This document shows positions 1 through 6,238 of a DNA stretch of 14,361 bases, one piece after another. The notes under the pieces were generated by a model that was not told the origin of the DNA, ran no database searches, and was given only the letters and a program-made list of their open reading frames with translations. This DNA comes from an uncultured Bacillota bacterium (lineage in GTDB: Bacteria > Bacillota > Clostridia > Christensenellales > QAND01). Where the stretch lies: the NCBI GenBank assembly GCA_905208455.1, contig CAJLPK010000040.1:1-14361 (forward strand), read 5' to 3'. Each line of letters starts with the position of its first letter. Position 1 is the stretch's first letter. A program made the position numbers and the translations under genes.

Positions 1-596
1 TGGGGGTTCTGCTGTTTTAGATAGCGGCCAACGCCCGTAATGGTGCCGCCGGTGCCGACGCCCGCCACAAACACATCCACCCGGCCTTCTGTATCCGTCC
101 AGATCTCCGGCCCTGTTGTTTCGTAATGCACCGCGGGGTTGGCGGGATTGAGAAACTGGCCGGGTAAAAATGCACGGGGGAGCTCCTGTGCCAAGGCCTG
201 TGCCTTTTCTATGGCGCCCTTCATGCCCTTAGCGCCTTCCGTCAAAACCAAGGCGGCGCCGTATGCCTTCATCAGCTTGCGGCGCTCTACGCTCATGGTC
301 TCCGGCATGATGAGAATCGTCCGATAGCCGCGCGCCGCAGCCACAGCCGCTAGGCCAATGCCTGTATTGCCCGAGGTAGGCTCTATGATGACAGCGCCAG
401 GGCCCAGCAGCCCTTTTCTCTCGGCTTCCTCTATCATGCGTTTTGCAATGCGGTCCTTGACAGACCCGGCGGGGTTAAAGTATTCCAGCTTTGCAACGAT
501 ACGGGCATGCAGGCCGTACTCATTTTCCATATGTGTCAGCGCCAACAAGGGGGTATGCCCAATCAGCTGATCCATCGAAGTATATATTTTCCCCAT
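1..596 (-). CDS. cysK: Cysteine synthase (O-acetylserine sulfhydrylase), partial: C-terminus outside window
   Basis: Pyridoxal-phosphate enzyme that makes L-cysteine from O-acetylserine and sulfide in the cytoplasm. The 198 visible residues hold the family hallmarks in order: an N-terminal IGHTPLL, the PLP-lysine motif FNPAGSVKDR (Lys47 is the expected Schiff-base lysine), the substrate-binding loop TSGNTG at 74-79, and the PLP-phosphate loop GTGGT at 181-185. The family is usually about 305-310 residues, so roughly the last third lies beyond the left edge. The start is the ATG at 596 (MGKIYTSMDQL), with GGAGG seven bases upstream. The gene has a strong promoter at 718-746 and a leader of about 115 nt containing two tiny overlapping ORFs. 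A cystathionine beta-synthase-like paralogue is possible, but the motifs and N-terminus fit CysK best. Confidence 0.93.
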   Translation of the reverse strand, partial: MGKIYTSMDQLIGHTPLLALTHMENEYGLHARIVAKLEYFNPAGSVKDRIAKRMIEEAERKGLLGPGAVIIEPTSGNTGIGLAAVAAARGYRTILIMPETMSVERRKLMKAYGAALVLTEGAKGMKGAIEKAQALAQELPRAFLPGQFLNPANPAVHYETTGPEIWTDTEGRVDVFVAGVGTGGTITGVGRYLKQQNP

Positions 597-717
597 ATTG
601 TTTCCTCCGTTCTTATTCATGCTTATGATGCAGCGGCGCCGGCTTTATATCGAGGCTGCTGTCATCGTGCAAGGCAGCTCATGGCTTATTTCCGACCTTT
701 TTAGTAGGTTTATTGAT

Positions 718-746
718 ATGATATTTCCATATTCCTAGTTTGTCAA
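718..746 (-). promoter_or_regulatory. Sigma-A-type promoter of cysK with an Rrf2-like inverted repeat
   Basis: On the minus strand TTGACA (746-741) is separated by 17 bases from TATCAT (723-718), giving a predicted transcript start near 711. An inverted repeat, CCTAGTTTGTCAATAGG (734-750; CCTA-N9-TAGG), covers the -35 box. Rrf2-family regulators such as CymR and IscR control cysteine genes in Firmicutes and use CCTA/TAGG-like or similar AT-rich dyads. Assigning this site to such a regulator is inference. No T-box specifier or antiterminator motif is seen in the leader. Confidence 0.75.
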
Positions 747-756
747 TAGGTTTTAT

Positions 757-785
757 TTGAAAATTAAACCGCCTAGTTATATCAT
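757..785 (+). promoter_or_regulatory. Divergent sigma-A-type promoter facing away from cysK
   Basis: On the plus strand TTGAAA (757-762) and TATCAT (780-785) are exactly 17 bases apart, with a predicted start near 792. The -10 hexamer is identical to that of the cysK promoter, and the two -35 boxes are only ten bases apart, back to back. The spacer carries CCTAG (772-776), matching the half-site of the neighbouring dyad. What it transcribes is not clear: AGGAGG at 794-799 precedes a 23-codon GTG/ATG reading frame (811-882), followed by a hairpin-rich stretch. Confidence 0.55.
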
Positions 786-1079
786 GGGCGTATAGGAGGT
801 GTTTTATACGGTGATGATTTCGGCCAAGGGGCGTACCTTAAGGGCTTATATGCCGCTTAAAGGAATCGCTCCATGGCAGTAGACCAGGGCTCTGCGGCAA
901 AGGCGGCAGCTGACCATACCCCGGGTGCATACCGCGCAGGCGATATGCTGCGCCTAACCACGCGCGCCTTGACGCCTATGGCGTGTTTAGAGGAGGGAGC
1001 GCCGCCCTGCCCTTTGCAGGCGCAATGCCGTACGCTGCCGATGCGGAAAAATCTCTATGCCCCGCTCCGCTGCGCCGGC
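786..1079 (+). other. Gene-free, GC-rich, hairpin-rich stretch downstream of a promoter (possible RNA or short-peptide locus)
   Basis: The space between cysK and the next gene is 542 bases (597-1138). The cysK leader and the divergent promoters take up the left part. The remainder holds local hairpins: CCTTAAGGGC with GCCGCTTAAAGG (836-863), GCGCAG with CTGCGC (934-953), ACGCC-TAT-GGCGT (972-984), and CCTGC with GCAGG (1006-1020). A 23-residue reading frame (811-882) has AGGAGG eleven bases ahead. A 76-residue frame at 873-1103 has shadow-like Ala/Arg/Pro composition and I do not call it. I recognise no 6S, tmRNA, RNase P, SRP RNA or riboswitch signature and see no clear plus-strand terminator before the next promoter. 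Confidence 0.3.
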
Positions 1080-1109
1080 TTGCAGCCAAGCCATGTGATA
1101 TAGTACAAT
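1080..1109 (+). promoter_or_regulatory. Promoter of the 120-residue protein gene
   Basis: TTGCAG (1080-1085) and TACAAT (1104-1109) are separated by 18 bases on the plus strand, about 30 bases ahead of the ATG. The -10 is a good match to TATAAT; the -35 and the 18-base spacing are weaker. Confidence 0.5.
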
Positions 1110-1138
1110 CTATATATCTCAAAGAAAAAGGAGACGCT

Positions 1139-1501
1139 ATGATGGATCAAACTGTATTGTCCTACGTGGAAGAAAAAACAAGAGCACTGATCGAATCGCC
1201 GACATGCAGCCAAGAAACCAAGGCGGCCGCGCAAAGCTGGCTTGCGGCCAAAGGCACTGAAGCGCAGGCCGCAGAGACCAAGCGGTATCTGGAAGAGCTG
1301 GAAGCAGACATCATGCCCATTGATACGCTGATCGGCTTTGCACAATCTGAAGAAGGGAAAGCCTACTTTGGAGAAGAGACAGCTGCCGGTATTGTGAGCC
1401 ATGCGCAGGAAATCAAGGCGGACGGCGCCAAATACTGCGACTGCCCTGCCTGCGCCCTTGTTGCCGAGATCTTAGAGAAAAAGGCGGATATGCTGAAATA
1501 A
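1139..1501 (+). CDS. Conserved small acidic protein with a C-terminal CDCPAC cysteine motif, function unknown
   Basis: This 120-residue cytoplasmic protein begins MMDQTVLSYVEEKTRALIES and is predicted to be almost wholly helical, with many Glu, Ala and Lys. Towards the end it carries KYCDCPACALVAEILEKK, three cysteines in a CxCxxC arrangement that could bind a metal or an Fe-S centre (inference). There is no signal peptide or membrane segment. The start at 1139 is chosen because AAAGGAG lies seven bases upstream and a promoter ends at 1109; the reading frame is open back to 983, but that part lies before the promoter. From memory, similar small clostridial proteins are sometimes labelled Hsp90-like, which this sequence does not support because no GHKL ATPase motif is present. 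It is monocistronic, flanked by its own promoter and a strong terminator, and is the only plus-strand gene here. Confidence 0.85.
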   Translation: MMDQTVLSYVEEKTRALIESPTCSQETKAAAQSWLAAKGTEAQAAETKRYLEELEADIMPIDTLIGFAQSEEGKAYFGEETAAGIVSHAQEIKADGAKYCDCPACALVAEILEKKADMLK

Positions 1502-1506
1502 CAATG

Positions 1507-1540
1507 AAAAGCACCGGCTCCTGTCCCGGTGCTTTTCTAT
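1507..1540 (+). terminator. Rho-independent terminator of the 120-residue protein gene
   Basis: A perfect 11-bp stem, AAAAGCACCGG (1507-1517) with CCGGTGCTTTT (1526-1536), has an eight-base loop. It starts five bases after the stop codon and ends in a short U-tract. Confidence 0.9.
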
Positions 1541-1598
1541 GTCTTGTCTTACGCTGTATGGGGCCTATATGACGCAAGGCCTGTTTGATGAGAAAAGC

Positions 1599-1635
1599 AA
1601 AAAGCCGGCTGCCTTTACAGGCTACCGGCTTTTTT
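1599..1635 (-). terminator. Terminator of the tRNA-Pro transcript
   Basis: AAAAAGCCGG (1599-1608) pairs with CCGGCTTTTT (1625-1634), and an inner GCCT/AGGC pairing extends the stem. Read on the minus strand it lies just after the tRNA CCA end and finishes in five Us. Confidence 0.85.
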
Positions 1636-1636
1636 G

Positions 1637-1713
1637 TGGTCTGGGTAAGAAGATTCGAACTTCCGGCCTCTTGAACCCCATTCAAGCGCGCTACCAAACT
1701 GCGCCATACCCAG
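1637..1713 (-). tRNA. tRNA-Pro, anticodon GGG, CCA end encoded
   Basis: The 77-nt gene folds as a full cloverleaf. Acceptor arms CTGGGTA and TACCCAG pair over seven bases, followed by discriminator A and encoded CCA (1639-1637 on the minus strand). The anticodon arm is CTTGA-ATGGGGT-TCAAG, placing U33 before anticodon GGG with G37 after it, as in other proline tRNAs. The T-arm contains TTCGAATC. It decodes CCC and CCU. It has its own promoter (1743-1771) and terminator. Confidence 0.96.
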
Positions 1714-1742
1714 ACGGCATCCAATGATTTGGTGCAGAGATA

Positions 1743-1771
1743 ATATTACCATCCAGCGGGCCGGTTGTCAA
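1743..1771 (-). promoter_or_regulatory. Strong promoter of tRNA-Pro, overlapping the stop codon of the upstream transporter gene
   Basis: TTGACA (1771-1766) and TAATAT (1748-1743) are 17 bases apart on the minus strand, with a predicted start near 1736, about 23 bases before the mature tRNA. The transporter's TGA stop (1770-1768) lies inside the -35 hexamer. The palindrome CGGTTG-T-CAACCG (1762-1774) surrounds it. Confidence 0.85.
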
Positions 1772-2667
1772 CCGCTTTGCGCCGAATCCCTCAGTTGGCT
1801 TTCCGTCCCTTTTTTCAGGAAGCTCAGCTTTGTTTCCGAAACGATCATGGCCAGCAGGATGAGCAGGCCGCCCACCGCCATACGCCAGCTCATCGGCTCA
1901 CCGAGAAGCACAATGCCGGATAGGCAGCCAAACAGCGCTTCGGTGCTCATCAGGAGCGCGGCATGGGAGGGCTGCACATGCTTGATGCCTACATTCATCA
2001 TGGTAAGCGCCAAAAGGGTCGCAAAGATCCCCAAATACCCCATAGAAAGCACCGAACCCACAGACCACTGTACCGGGAACGGTTCAAACGCTGCGCCGCC
2101 TACCCAGGCGAACAGCGCGGCAAATAAAAATTGCAGCCACGTAACGCGCATTACATCATGGTTGTCTGTAAAAAAGCTGACCGCCACAATATGGATGCCG
2201 TAAAACACGCCGCCTACCAGGGTAAGAAGATCGCCGATGTTGATGGAAAAGTCCCCCTCCAGCGACAAAATCCCGATGCCTGCCAAGCACAGCACCGCAG
2301 CCGATACATTGAATTTATCCGGGCGGATACGGCGTACGCCCCACAGCATAAACGGTACCAGCACCACATATACAGCCGTCAAAAATGCGTTCTTTCCGGC
2401 CGTAGTATACTGCAGGCCGATGGTCTGCGTTAGATACGCAGCATACAGCAAGCCGCCCAGCACGAGGCCGGCGAGCCATTCCTTCTTGGAAAGCCTGCGA
2501 AGCCTTTTCCATAAAAACAGCCCCATAAACAAAGAAGCAATCGTAAAGCGAAAGGCCAGAATATAGCTGGGGGCAATGGCGCCCAAGGTATCCTTCATCA
2601 CGGCAAAGGCGCTGCCCCAAACCACGCAGGCTGCCAGCATCATGAGTTCCGCCATCCATGTTTTCAT
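1768..2667 (-). CDS. EamA/DMT-superfamily transporter (drug/metabolite exporter type)
   Basis: Integral membrane protein of about 299 residues with ten predicted membrane helices arranged as two EamA repeats of five, the usual size and design for the family. The first repeat opens with VVWGSAFAVMK and contains the familiar TTAGKNAFLTAVYVVLVP. The second repeat ends with STEALFGCLSGIVLLGEP, the conserved C-terminal EamA signature, followed by the last helix and a charged tail. The family exports or imports small metabolites such as amino acids or sugars; the substrate cannot be told from sequence. The ATG at 2667 (MKTWMAELMM) is preferred because GGGGGG lies seven bases upstream; the in-frame ATG at 2682 (five residues longer) lacks a Shine-Dalgarno. 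No terminator separates it from the tRNA gene downstream. Confidence 0.9.
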   Translation of the reverse strand: MKTWMAELMMLAACVVWGSAFAVMKDTLGAIAPSYILAFRFTIASLFMGLFLWKRLRRLSKKEWLAGLVLGGLLYAAYLTQTIGLQYTTAGKNAFLTAVYVVLVPFMLWGVRRIRPDKFNVSAAVLCLAGIGILSLEGDFSINIGDLLTLVGGVFYGIHIVAVSFFTDNHDVMRVTWLQFLFAALFAWVGGAAFEPFPVQWSVGSVLSMGYLGIFATLLALTMMNVGIKHVQPSHAALLMSTEALFGCLSGIVLLGEPMSWRMAVGGLLILLAMIVSETKLSFLKKGTESQLRDSAQSG

Positions 2668-2707
2668 ACCATAACCCCCCATTCTTTATTGATACAATAA
2701 CCGTATT

Positions 2708-2736
2708 ATTATATCATAAAGATTATAGGTCTCCAA
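2708..2736 (-). promoter_or_regulatory. Promoter of the EamA transporter gene
   Basis: TTGGAG (2736-2731), 17 bases, then a perfect TATAAT (2713-2708) on the minus strand, about 40 bases ahead of the start codon. It follows directly after the terminator of the surface-protein gene. Confidence 0.75.
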
Positions 2737-2740
2737 GCAA

Positions 2741-2775
2741 GCAGAAAAGAGGAAACGCGGATGCGTTTCCTCTTT
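2741..2775 (-). terminator. Terminator of the surface-protein gene
   Basis: A perfect 13-bp stem, AAAGAGGAAACGC (2746-2758) with GCGTTTCCTCTTT (2763-2775), has a four-base loop and lies 20 bases after the stop codon of the surface-protein gene. The following U-tract on the minus strand is short. Confidence 0.8.
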
Positions 2776-2794
2776 CTTTCTGTCCGTATTCGGA

Positions 2795-5700
2795 TTAGGC
2801 CTTCCTCTGTTTGCGCCGCAGGCACACGGCCCCCGCGCCCGCAGAGAGCGCCAGCAGCGCCGCATACAGCGCCCATTGGCTGCCGTCTCCCGTCTGAACA
2901 GCTTGGCCCGGCTGCGGCCCTGTCTGGCCGCCCATGGGTTGGCTGCCGGCCCCGTCCTGCGGAAGGGCTGTTTCCGGCAGGGGCTCTTCTACGAGATCAC
3001 CATAGACCAAAGCAAAGGTGGAAAAGCGCTGTGTTTCAAAGGTGACAATGCCGCTTTCATAGCTTGCGGGCAGCTCATAGGCCTGCCCATCGTGCAAAGC
3101 CAGCACTTTATACACGCGCCCGGTGCGCTGCATCTGCGTCGGTACAGCGATGCTGAACCGCACAGGCGCCGACAGCTCGGACAGCTTGCCCAGCACTGTG
3201 GAATCAGCCCGGACGATTGCGCTGATGTCTACCACGCTGCCGGCCTCAAACCGATAGCTGCCCTGATTCAGCATCTCCAAAGCCTGCCGGAGCCAGGCAG
3301 CCTGTGCCCGGCCTTGCTTGAGCCGGTCGATGGATAGCTGCACGGTGACCTGCTTGCCTTCCTGCAAGGCCTTTTGGATGCTTGCTACAAGCTGGGCGTC
3401 GTTTCCATCGATCAACGCAATATTTTGTATGGTATCCGCCAGCGTTTGCTGCGCCTGCTGCCGATCCGTTTCCTGCATACCGACAATGACCTCTTTGTCA
3501 TCCGGCTGCGTAACGACAGGCAGCGTTTCCTCTATTTTTTGCCAAACAGCCGTCAGCGTCATGTCTTTGGCTGTGTTTTGGATGACAGACGGAACATCGG
3601 CCCCGGTTTCATCCTGCCATCCCAAAAAGTCGTAACCTGCCCGATAGGGCGCTTCAAGGGCGATACTGTCCTCCACGGTAAATTCGATGGGGGCCCTGTC
3701 CACGTTGGCAAAGGTGACGGTATACCGATTGAGCGTCCAGTTTGCATACAAGGCTCCCGCCGTCATGACCGGCTGCGTCACATCTACGCGGTGCTCCGGC
3801 TGATAGGTGGGTTCTGAATACCAGCCTTCCAGCGTATAGCCCTCCCTTTGAGGCGCCAGGCCTTCCGGCAGAAGCTCCCCTTGGCCCACGGCCATATCGT
3901 AAGCAGGTCTTACGCCGTCATGAATGGTGACAGACACTACATTCCGGCTCCATACCGCATACAGGCGAATCTGTTTGCCCGGTTCTGTGGTCAGGTTGCG
4001 GATCTCTGCCTGGTCTGGGTACACAACGGGTCCCTCCGGCTCTGTTGCCCATCCGGTAAAGGTATGGTTGGCTTTGGTAAACTGGTTCTGCGGCAGCGCC
4101 TGGGTCTTGTCATATTCCATGGACAGGCTTGATGTGGCCTCCTCGGCATTGTCCGCTCCATTGCCATCCAGTATGACCGTATATTGAATGGGCGCAAAGT
4201 CTGCCGTCAGCGTCATATCCTGCATCACAGGATCGTCCTGCTGCCACAGCGTATCCGTTCCCTCCTGCTTCCAGCCGCGGAACGTATAGCCGGTTTTTTC
4301 CAACACGGGCAGCGTTAGCACATCGCCCTGGTTCAGTGTCTTTTGCTCCGTCTGTTCTCCGTTTTTCAACGTGACCGTTACAGTATTCTGCTGCCATACG
4401 GCATAGAGGTCCAGGACGGCGCCTTCGGTATCCGCCGCCTCTACGACATTGGCCCTGTCGATATAGGCGACTTCACCGCCCGCCTCTGTCGACCAGCCCG
4501 CAAAGGTATGGTACGGCTTGGTAAACGCATTTTGCGGGAGCAGCCCTTCCTGGTTGAATTTTAAGGTTAGGCCACTTTGCTGCATGGCGGTTTCGTTTTC
4601 TGCGCCATTGCCGTGAAATGCGATGGAATAGGAGATGGGCTCATACTTGGCATACAGGGTCGTTGCTTGGGAGACAGTGTCCTGTGCTTCCCACTTTCTG
4701 CCCTCCTCTGTATACCAGCCGTCAAAGGTATACCCTCTTTTTTGCGGCGTTTCCGGGAACTCGATGGCATCGCCATGCGCCACGGTCTGCGTTTGGCTTT
4801 CTATGCCGTTGACAAGGGTGACATTGTACGTCTGTTTTTCCCAAACAGCATAGAGTTCCAAGGCTTCTCCGTTGAGATGCTCCGGGTGCTGGATGAGCAC
4901 AGAGGCCCCATCTTCATAGACAGCCTGCCCGCCGCTTGCCAAAGCCCAGCCGGCAAACCGGTAGTTCTCTTTTTCAAGCGAATGGGCCGGCAGCGTATAA
5001 GCCGTGCCGTATACGGCATCGTGTAAGGTGGTATCTCCGCCTGTGCCGCCGTTGGCATGCAGGTTGACGGTATACGCTTCGCCGGTATAATCGCGCTCCG
5101 TCCAGGTGGCGGTCAGGGGAATCGTTTTGTCCTTTTGAGATGTCAGATTGTTTACCTGCTGGCCGTCGGTCAGGATTTTGCCGTTTGGCATTTTCCAGCC
5201 TGCAAAGGTATGGTGTTCCTTGGTAAATGCGTTGGGGCGAAGCGCCTGTGCCTGGTCATAGGTAAAGATCTGCGGTTCCATCGTGCCGCTGCCGCCGCCC
5301 GGCTGAAACTGCACGGTATACTGGATAGGCTGATAGTCCGCGTACAGCGTCTGCCCCTCTAAGCGCAAGGTAGGCGTTTGGCTGGGATCCAGCGCCTGGG
5401 TGCGCTGAGGATCGGTATACCAAACGGTTTGGTAGCCGCTTCCCTTTCCTTTCGGAAAGGACTGCTCTGCCAAAAACTCCGTCCACTCGTACGTTTGGCC
5501 GTTGTTTGGCAGCTTTACGCTTTCCAAAAAATTATAGGAAGCGATGAAGCGAATCCCCACCGGATTTTGGCTAAGATCCAGCGTGGTAAGCAGGTTGTCT
5601 CCTGCGGAAAGGAAATCCAGGGCACGGAGGTTTGTCAAGTCCAGTGTGGTAAGCTGGTTGGCGAAAACGTCCAAATGCCGCAGGGTATCGTTGGCCTGCT

Positions 5701-6103
5701 GGTTCGGCAGGATCAGGCTGGTCAGCTCATTGTTGCCTGCGTAAAGCGCGCTGAGTTTTTTATTTTGCGAAACGTCCAGCGTGCTGAGGCGGTTGAGCTC
5801 GACATGCAGCGTTTTCAGGTTGGGAAAATGCTCGATGCCGGTTAGGTCTCTAATCCCTTCGTAGTTGAGATACAGATAGGTCACAGCGTCTGCCTCTTCT
5901 GTGCTAAGGGTGTTGTCATCATTTTTATCCATGTTTTCTTTGATATAGGTTCTGAATTTTTCGTCCGGGAAATGGGTGTCATTGATTTCAATGCCTTGCG
6001 GCGCGCTGCTCTGCGCAAGCGCCAAGGGTACGTTCCCTACGAGTAAGAAGCATCCCGCGAGAACCGCTGAAAAAAGTTGCTGCAGTTTGTGTTTCAAACT
6101 CAT
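2795..6103 (-). CDS. Large secreted surface protein: EF-hand-like loop, leucine-rich repeats, eight InlB B-repeats, C-terminal anchor
   Basis: 1102 residues, numbered from the ATG at 6103. A signal peptide (about 1-30, ending LALA) is followed by an EF-hand-like loop DKNDDNTLSTEE (59-70), with Asp59, Asn61, Asp63 and Glu70 in calcium-ligand positions. Leucine-rich repeats span about 75-200. Eight InlB B-type (Listeria-Bacteroides, Flg_new) repeats run at about 262-335, 344-422, 426-488, 492-570, 574-637, 641-718, 722-790 and 794-855, with hallmarks such as GYTFDGWYTEEG and LYAVW. A non-repeat domain covers about 860-1034, then a Pro/Gly/Gln linker. The tail is VQTGDGS, a hydrophobic helix and RRKQRKA, a sortase-type signal lacking LPXTG. 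Such proteins act in adhesion or glycan binding, but the target cannot be read here. It is monocistronic. A TTG start at 6097 is better spaced from AGGAGG. Confidence 0.92.
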   Translation of the reverse strand: MSLKHKLQQLFSAVLAGCFLLVGNVPLALAQSSAPQGIEINDTHFPDEKFRTYIKENMDKNDDNTLSTEEADAVTYLYLNYEGIRDLTGIEHFPNLKTLHVELNRLSTLDVSQNKKLSALYAGNNELTSLILPNQQANDTLRHLDVFANQLTTLDLTNLRALDFLSAGDNLLTTLDLSQNPVGIRFIASYNFLESVKLPNNGQTYEWTEFLAEQSFPKGKGSGYQTVWYTDPQRTQALDPSQTPTLRLEGQTLYADYQPIQYTVQFQPGGGSGTMEPQIFTYDQAQALRPNAFTKEHHTFAGWKMPNGKILTDGQQVNNLTSQKDKTIPLTATWTERDYTGEAYTVNLHANGGTGGDTTLHDAVYGTAYTLPAHSLEKENYRFAGWALASGGQAVYEDGASVLIQHPEHLNGEALELYAVWEKQTYNVTLVNGIESQTQTVAHGDAIEFPETPQKRGYTFDGWYTEEGRKWEAQDTVSQATTLYAKYEPISYSIAFHGNGAENETAMQQSGLTLKFNQEGLLPQNAFTKPYHTFAGWSTEAGGEVAYIDRANVVEAADTEGAVLDLYAVWQQNTVTVTLKNGEQTEQKTLNQGDVLTLPVLEKTGYTFRGWKQEGTDTLWQQDDPVMQDMTLTADFAPIQYTVILDGNGADNAEEATSSLSMEYDKTQALPQNQFTKANHTFTGWATEPEGPVVYPDQAEIRNLTTEPGKQIRLYAVWSRNVVSVTIHDGVRPAYDMAVGQGELLPEGLAPQREGYTLEGWYSEPTYQPEHRVDVTQPVMTAGALYANWTLNRYTVTFANVDRAPIEFTVEDSIALEAPYRAGYDFLGWQDETGADVPSVIQNTAKDMTLTAVWQKIEETLPVVTQPDDKEVIVGMQETDRQQAQQTLADTIQNIALIDGNDAQLVASIQKALQEGKQVTVQLSIDRLKQGRAQAAWLRQALEMLNQGSYRFEAGSVVDISAIVRADSTVLGKLSELSAPVRFSIAVPTQMQRTGRVYKVLALHDGQAYELPASYESGIVTFETQRFSTFALVYGDLVEEPLPETALPQDGAGSQPMGGQTGPQPGQAVQTGDGSQWALYAALLALSAGAGAVCLRRKQRKA
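3539..5320 (-). repeat. Array of eight diverged InlB B-repeats inside the surface-protein gene
   Basis: Units of two lengths alternate, about 74-79 residues (long) and 62-69 residues (short), in the order long, long, short, long, short, long, short, short. The fourth-fifth and sixth-seventh units form a repeated pair of about 149 residues. A near-identical NAFTK..HTFAGW-type segment recurs at residues 291-303, 525-537 and 673-685 (NQFTKANHTFTGW in the last). DNA identity between units is low, so the array is old rather than recently expanded. Confidence 0.8.
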
Positions 6104-6112
6104 TCCTCCTTT
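6095..6112 (-). promoter_or_regulatory. Ribosome binding site that favours a TTG start for the surface protein
   Basis: AGGAGG (6110-6105 on the minus strand) is only one base from the ATG at 6103, too close for normal initiation, but seven bases from the in-frame TTG at 6097. The protein would then begin with Met-Lys-His-Lys-Leu, two residues shorter, which leaves the signal peptide intact. Confidence 0.6.
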
Positions 6113-6200
6113 GTTGATGGTGATATAATATCATATTTTTCATAGTAAATAAATAGGAAATTGTATGGCAGTTTTTGACTGGAAGCCATTGGCAGCTGCA

Positions 6201-6226
6201 AAAGAAAAAAGCCCGCGGCTGCGGGC
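6201..6226 (-). terminator. Terminator of the glycerol-1-phosphate dehydrogenase gene
   Basis: GCCCGC (6211-6216) pairs with GCGGGC (6221-6226) around a four-base loop. Read on the minus strand the hairpin is followed by TTTTTTCTTTT, a textbook intrinsic terminator 12 bases after the stop codon. Confidence 0.93.
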
Positions 6227-6238
6227 AAAAAAAGCGTC

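Noticed and set aside
597..717. T-box or SAM riboswitch in the cysK leader
   Set aside because: No T-box consensus (TGGNACCGCG), no terminator/antiterminator pair and no SAM-I core are seen in the roughly 115-nt leader.
873..1103. Open frame of 76 codons in the cysK-upstream spacer
   Set aside because: Composition is Ala/Arg/Pro/Cys-rich like random GC-rich DNA, with no recognisable motif. It overlaps the next gene's promoter.
983..1138. N-terminal extension of the 120-residue protein to an upstream ATG at 983
   Set aside because: The extension lies before the predicted promoter (1080-1109), and the AAAGGAG site fits the ATG at 1139.
2966..2980. LPETA in the surface protein taken as the sortase motif
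   Set aside because: It lies about 30 residues before the hydrophobic helix, whereas QTGD stands directly ahead of it in the usual sorting-signal position.
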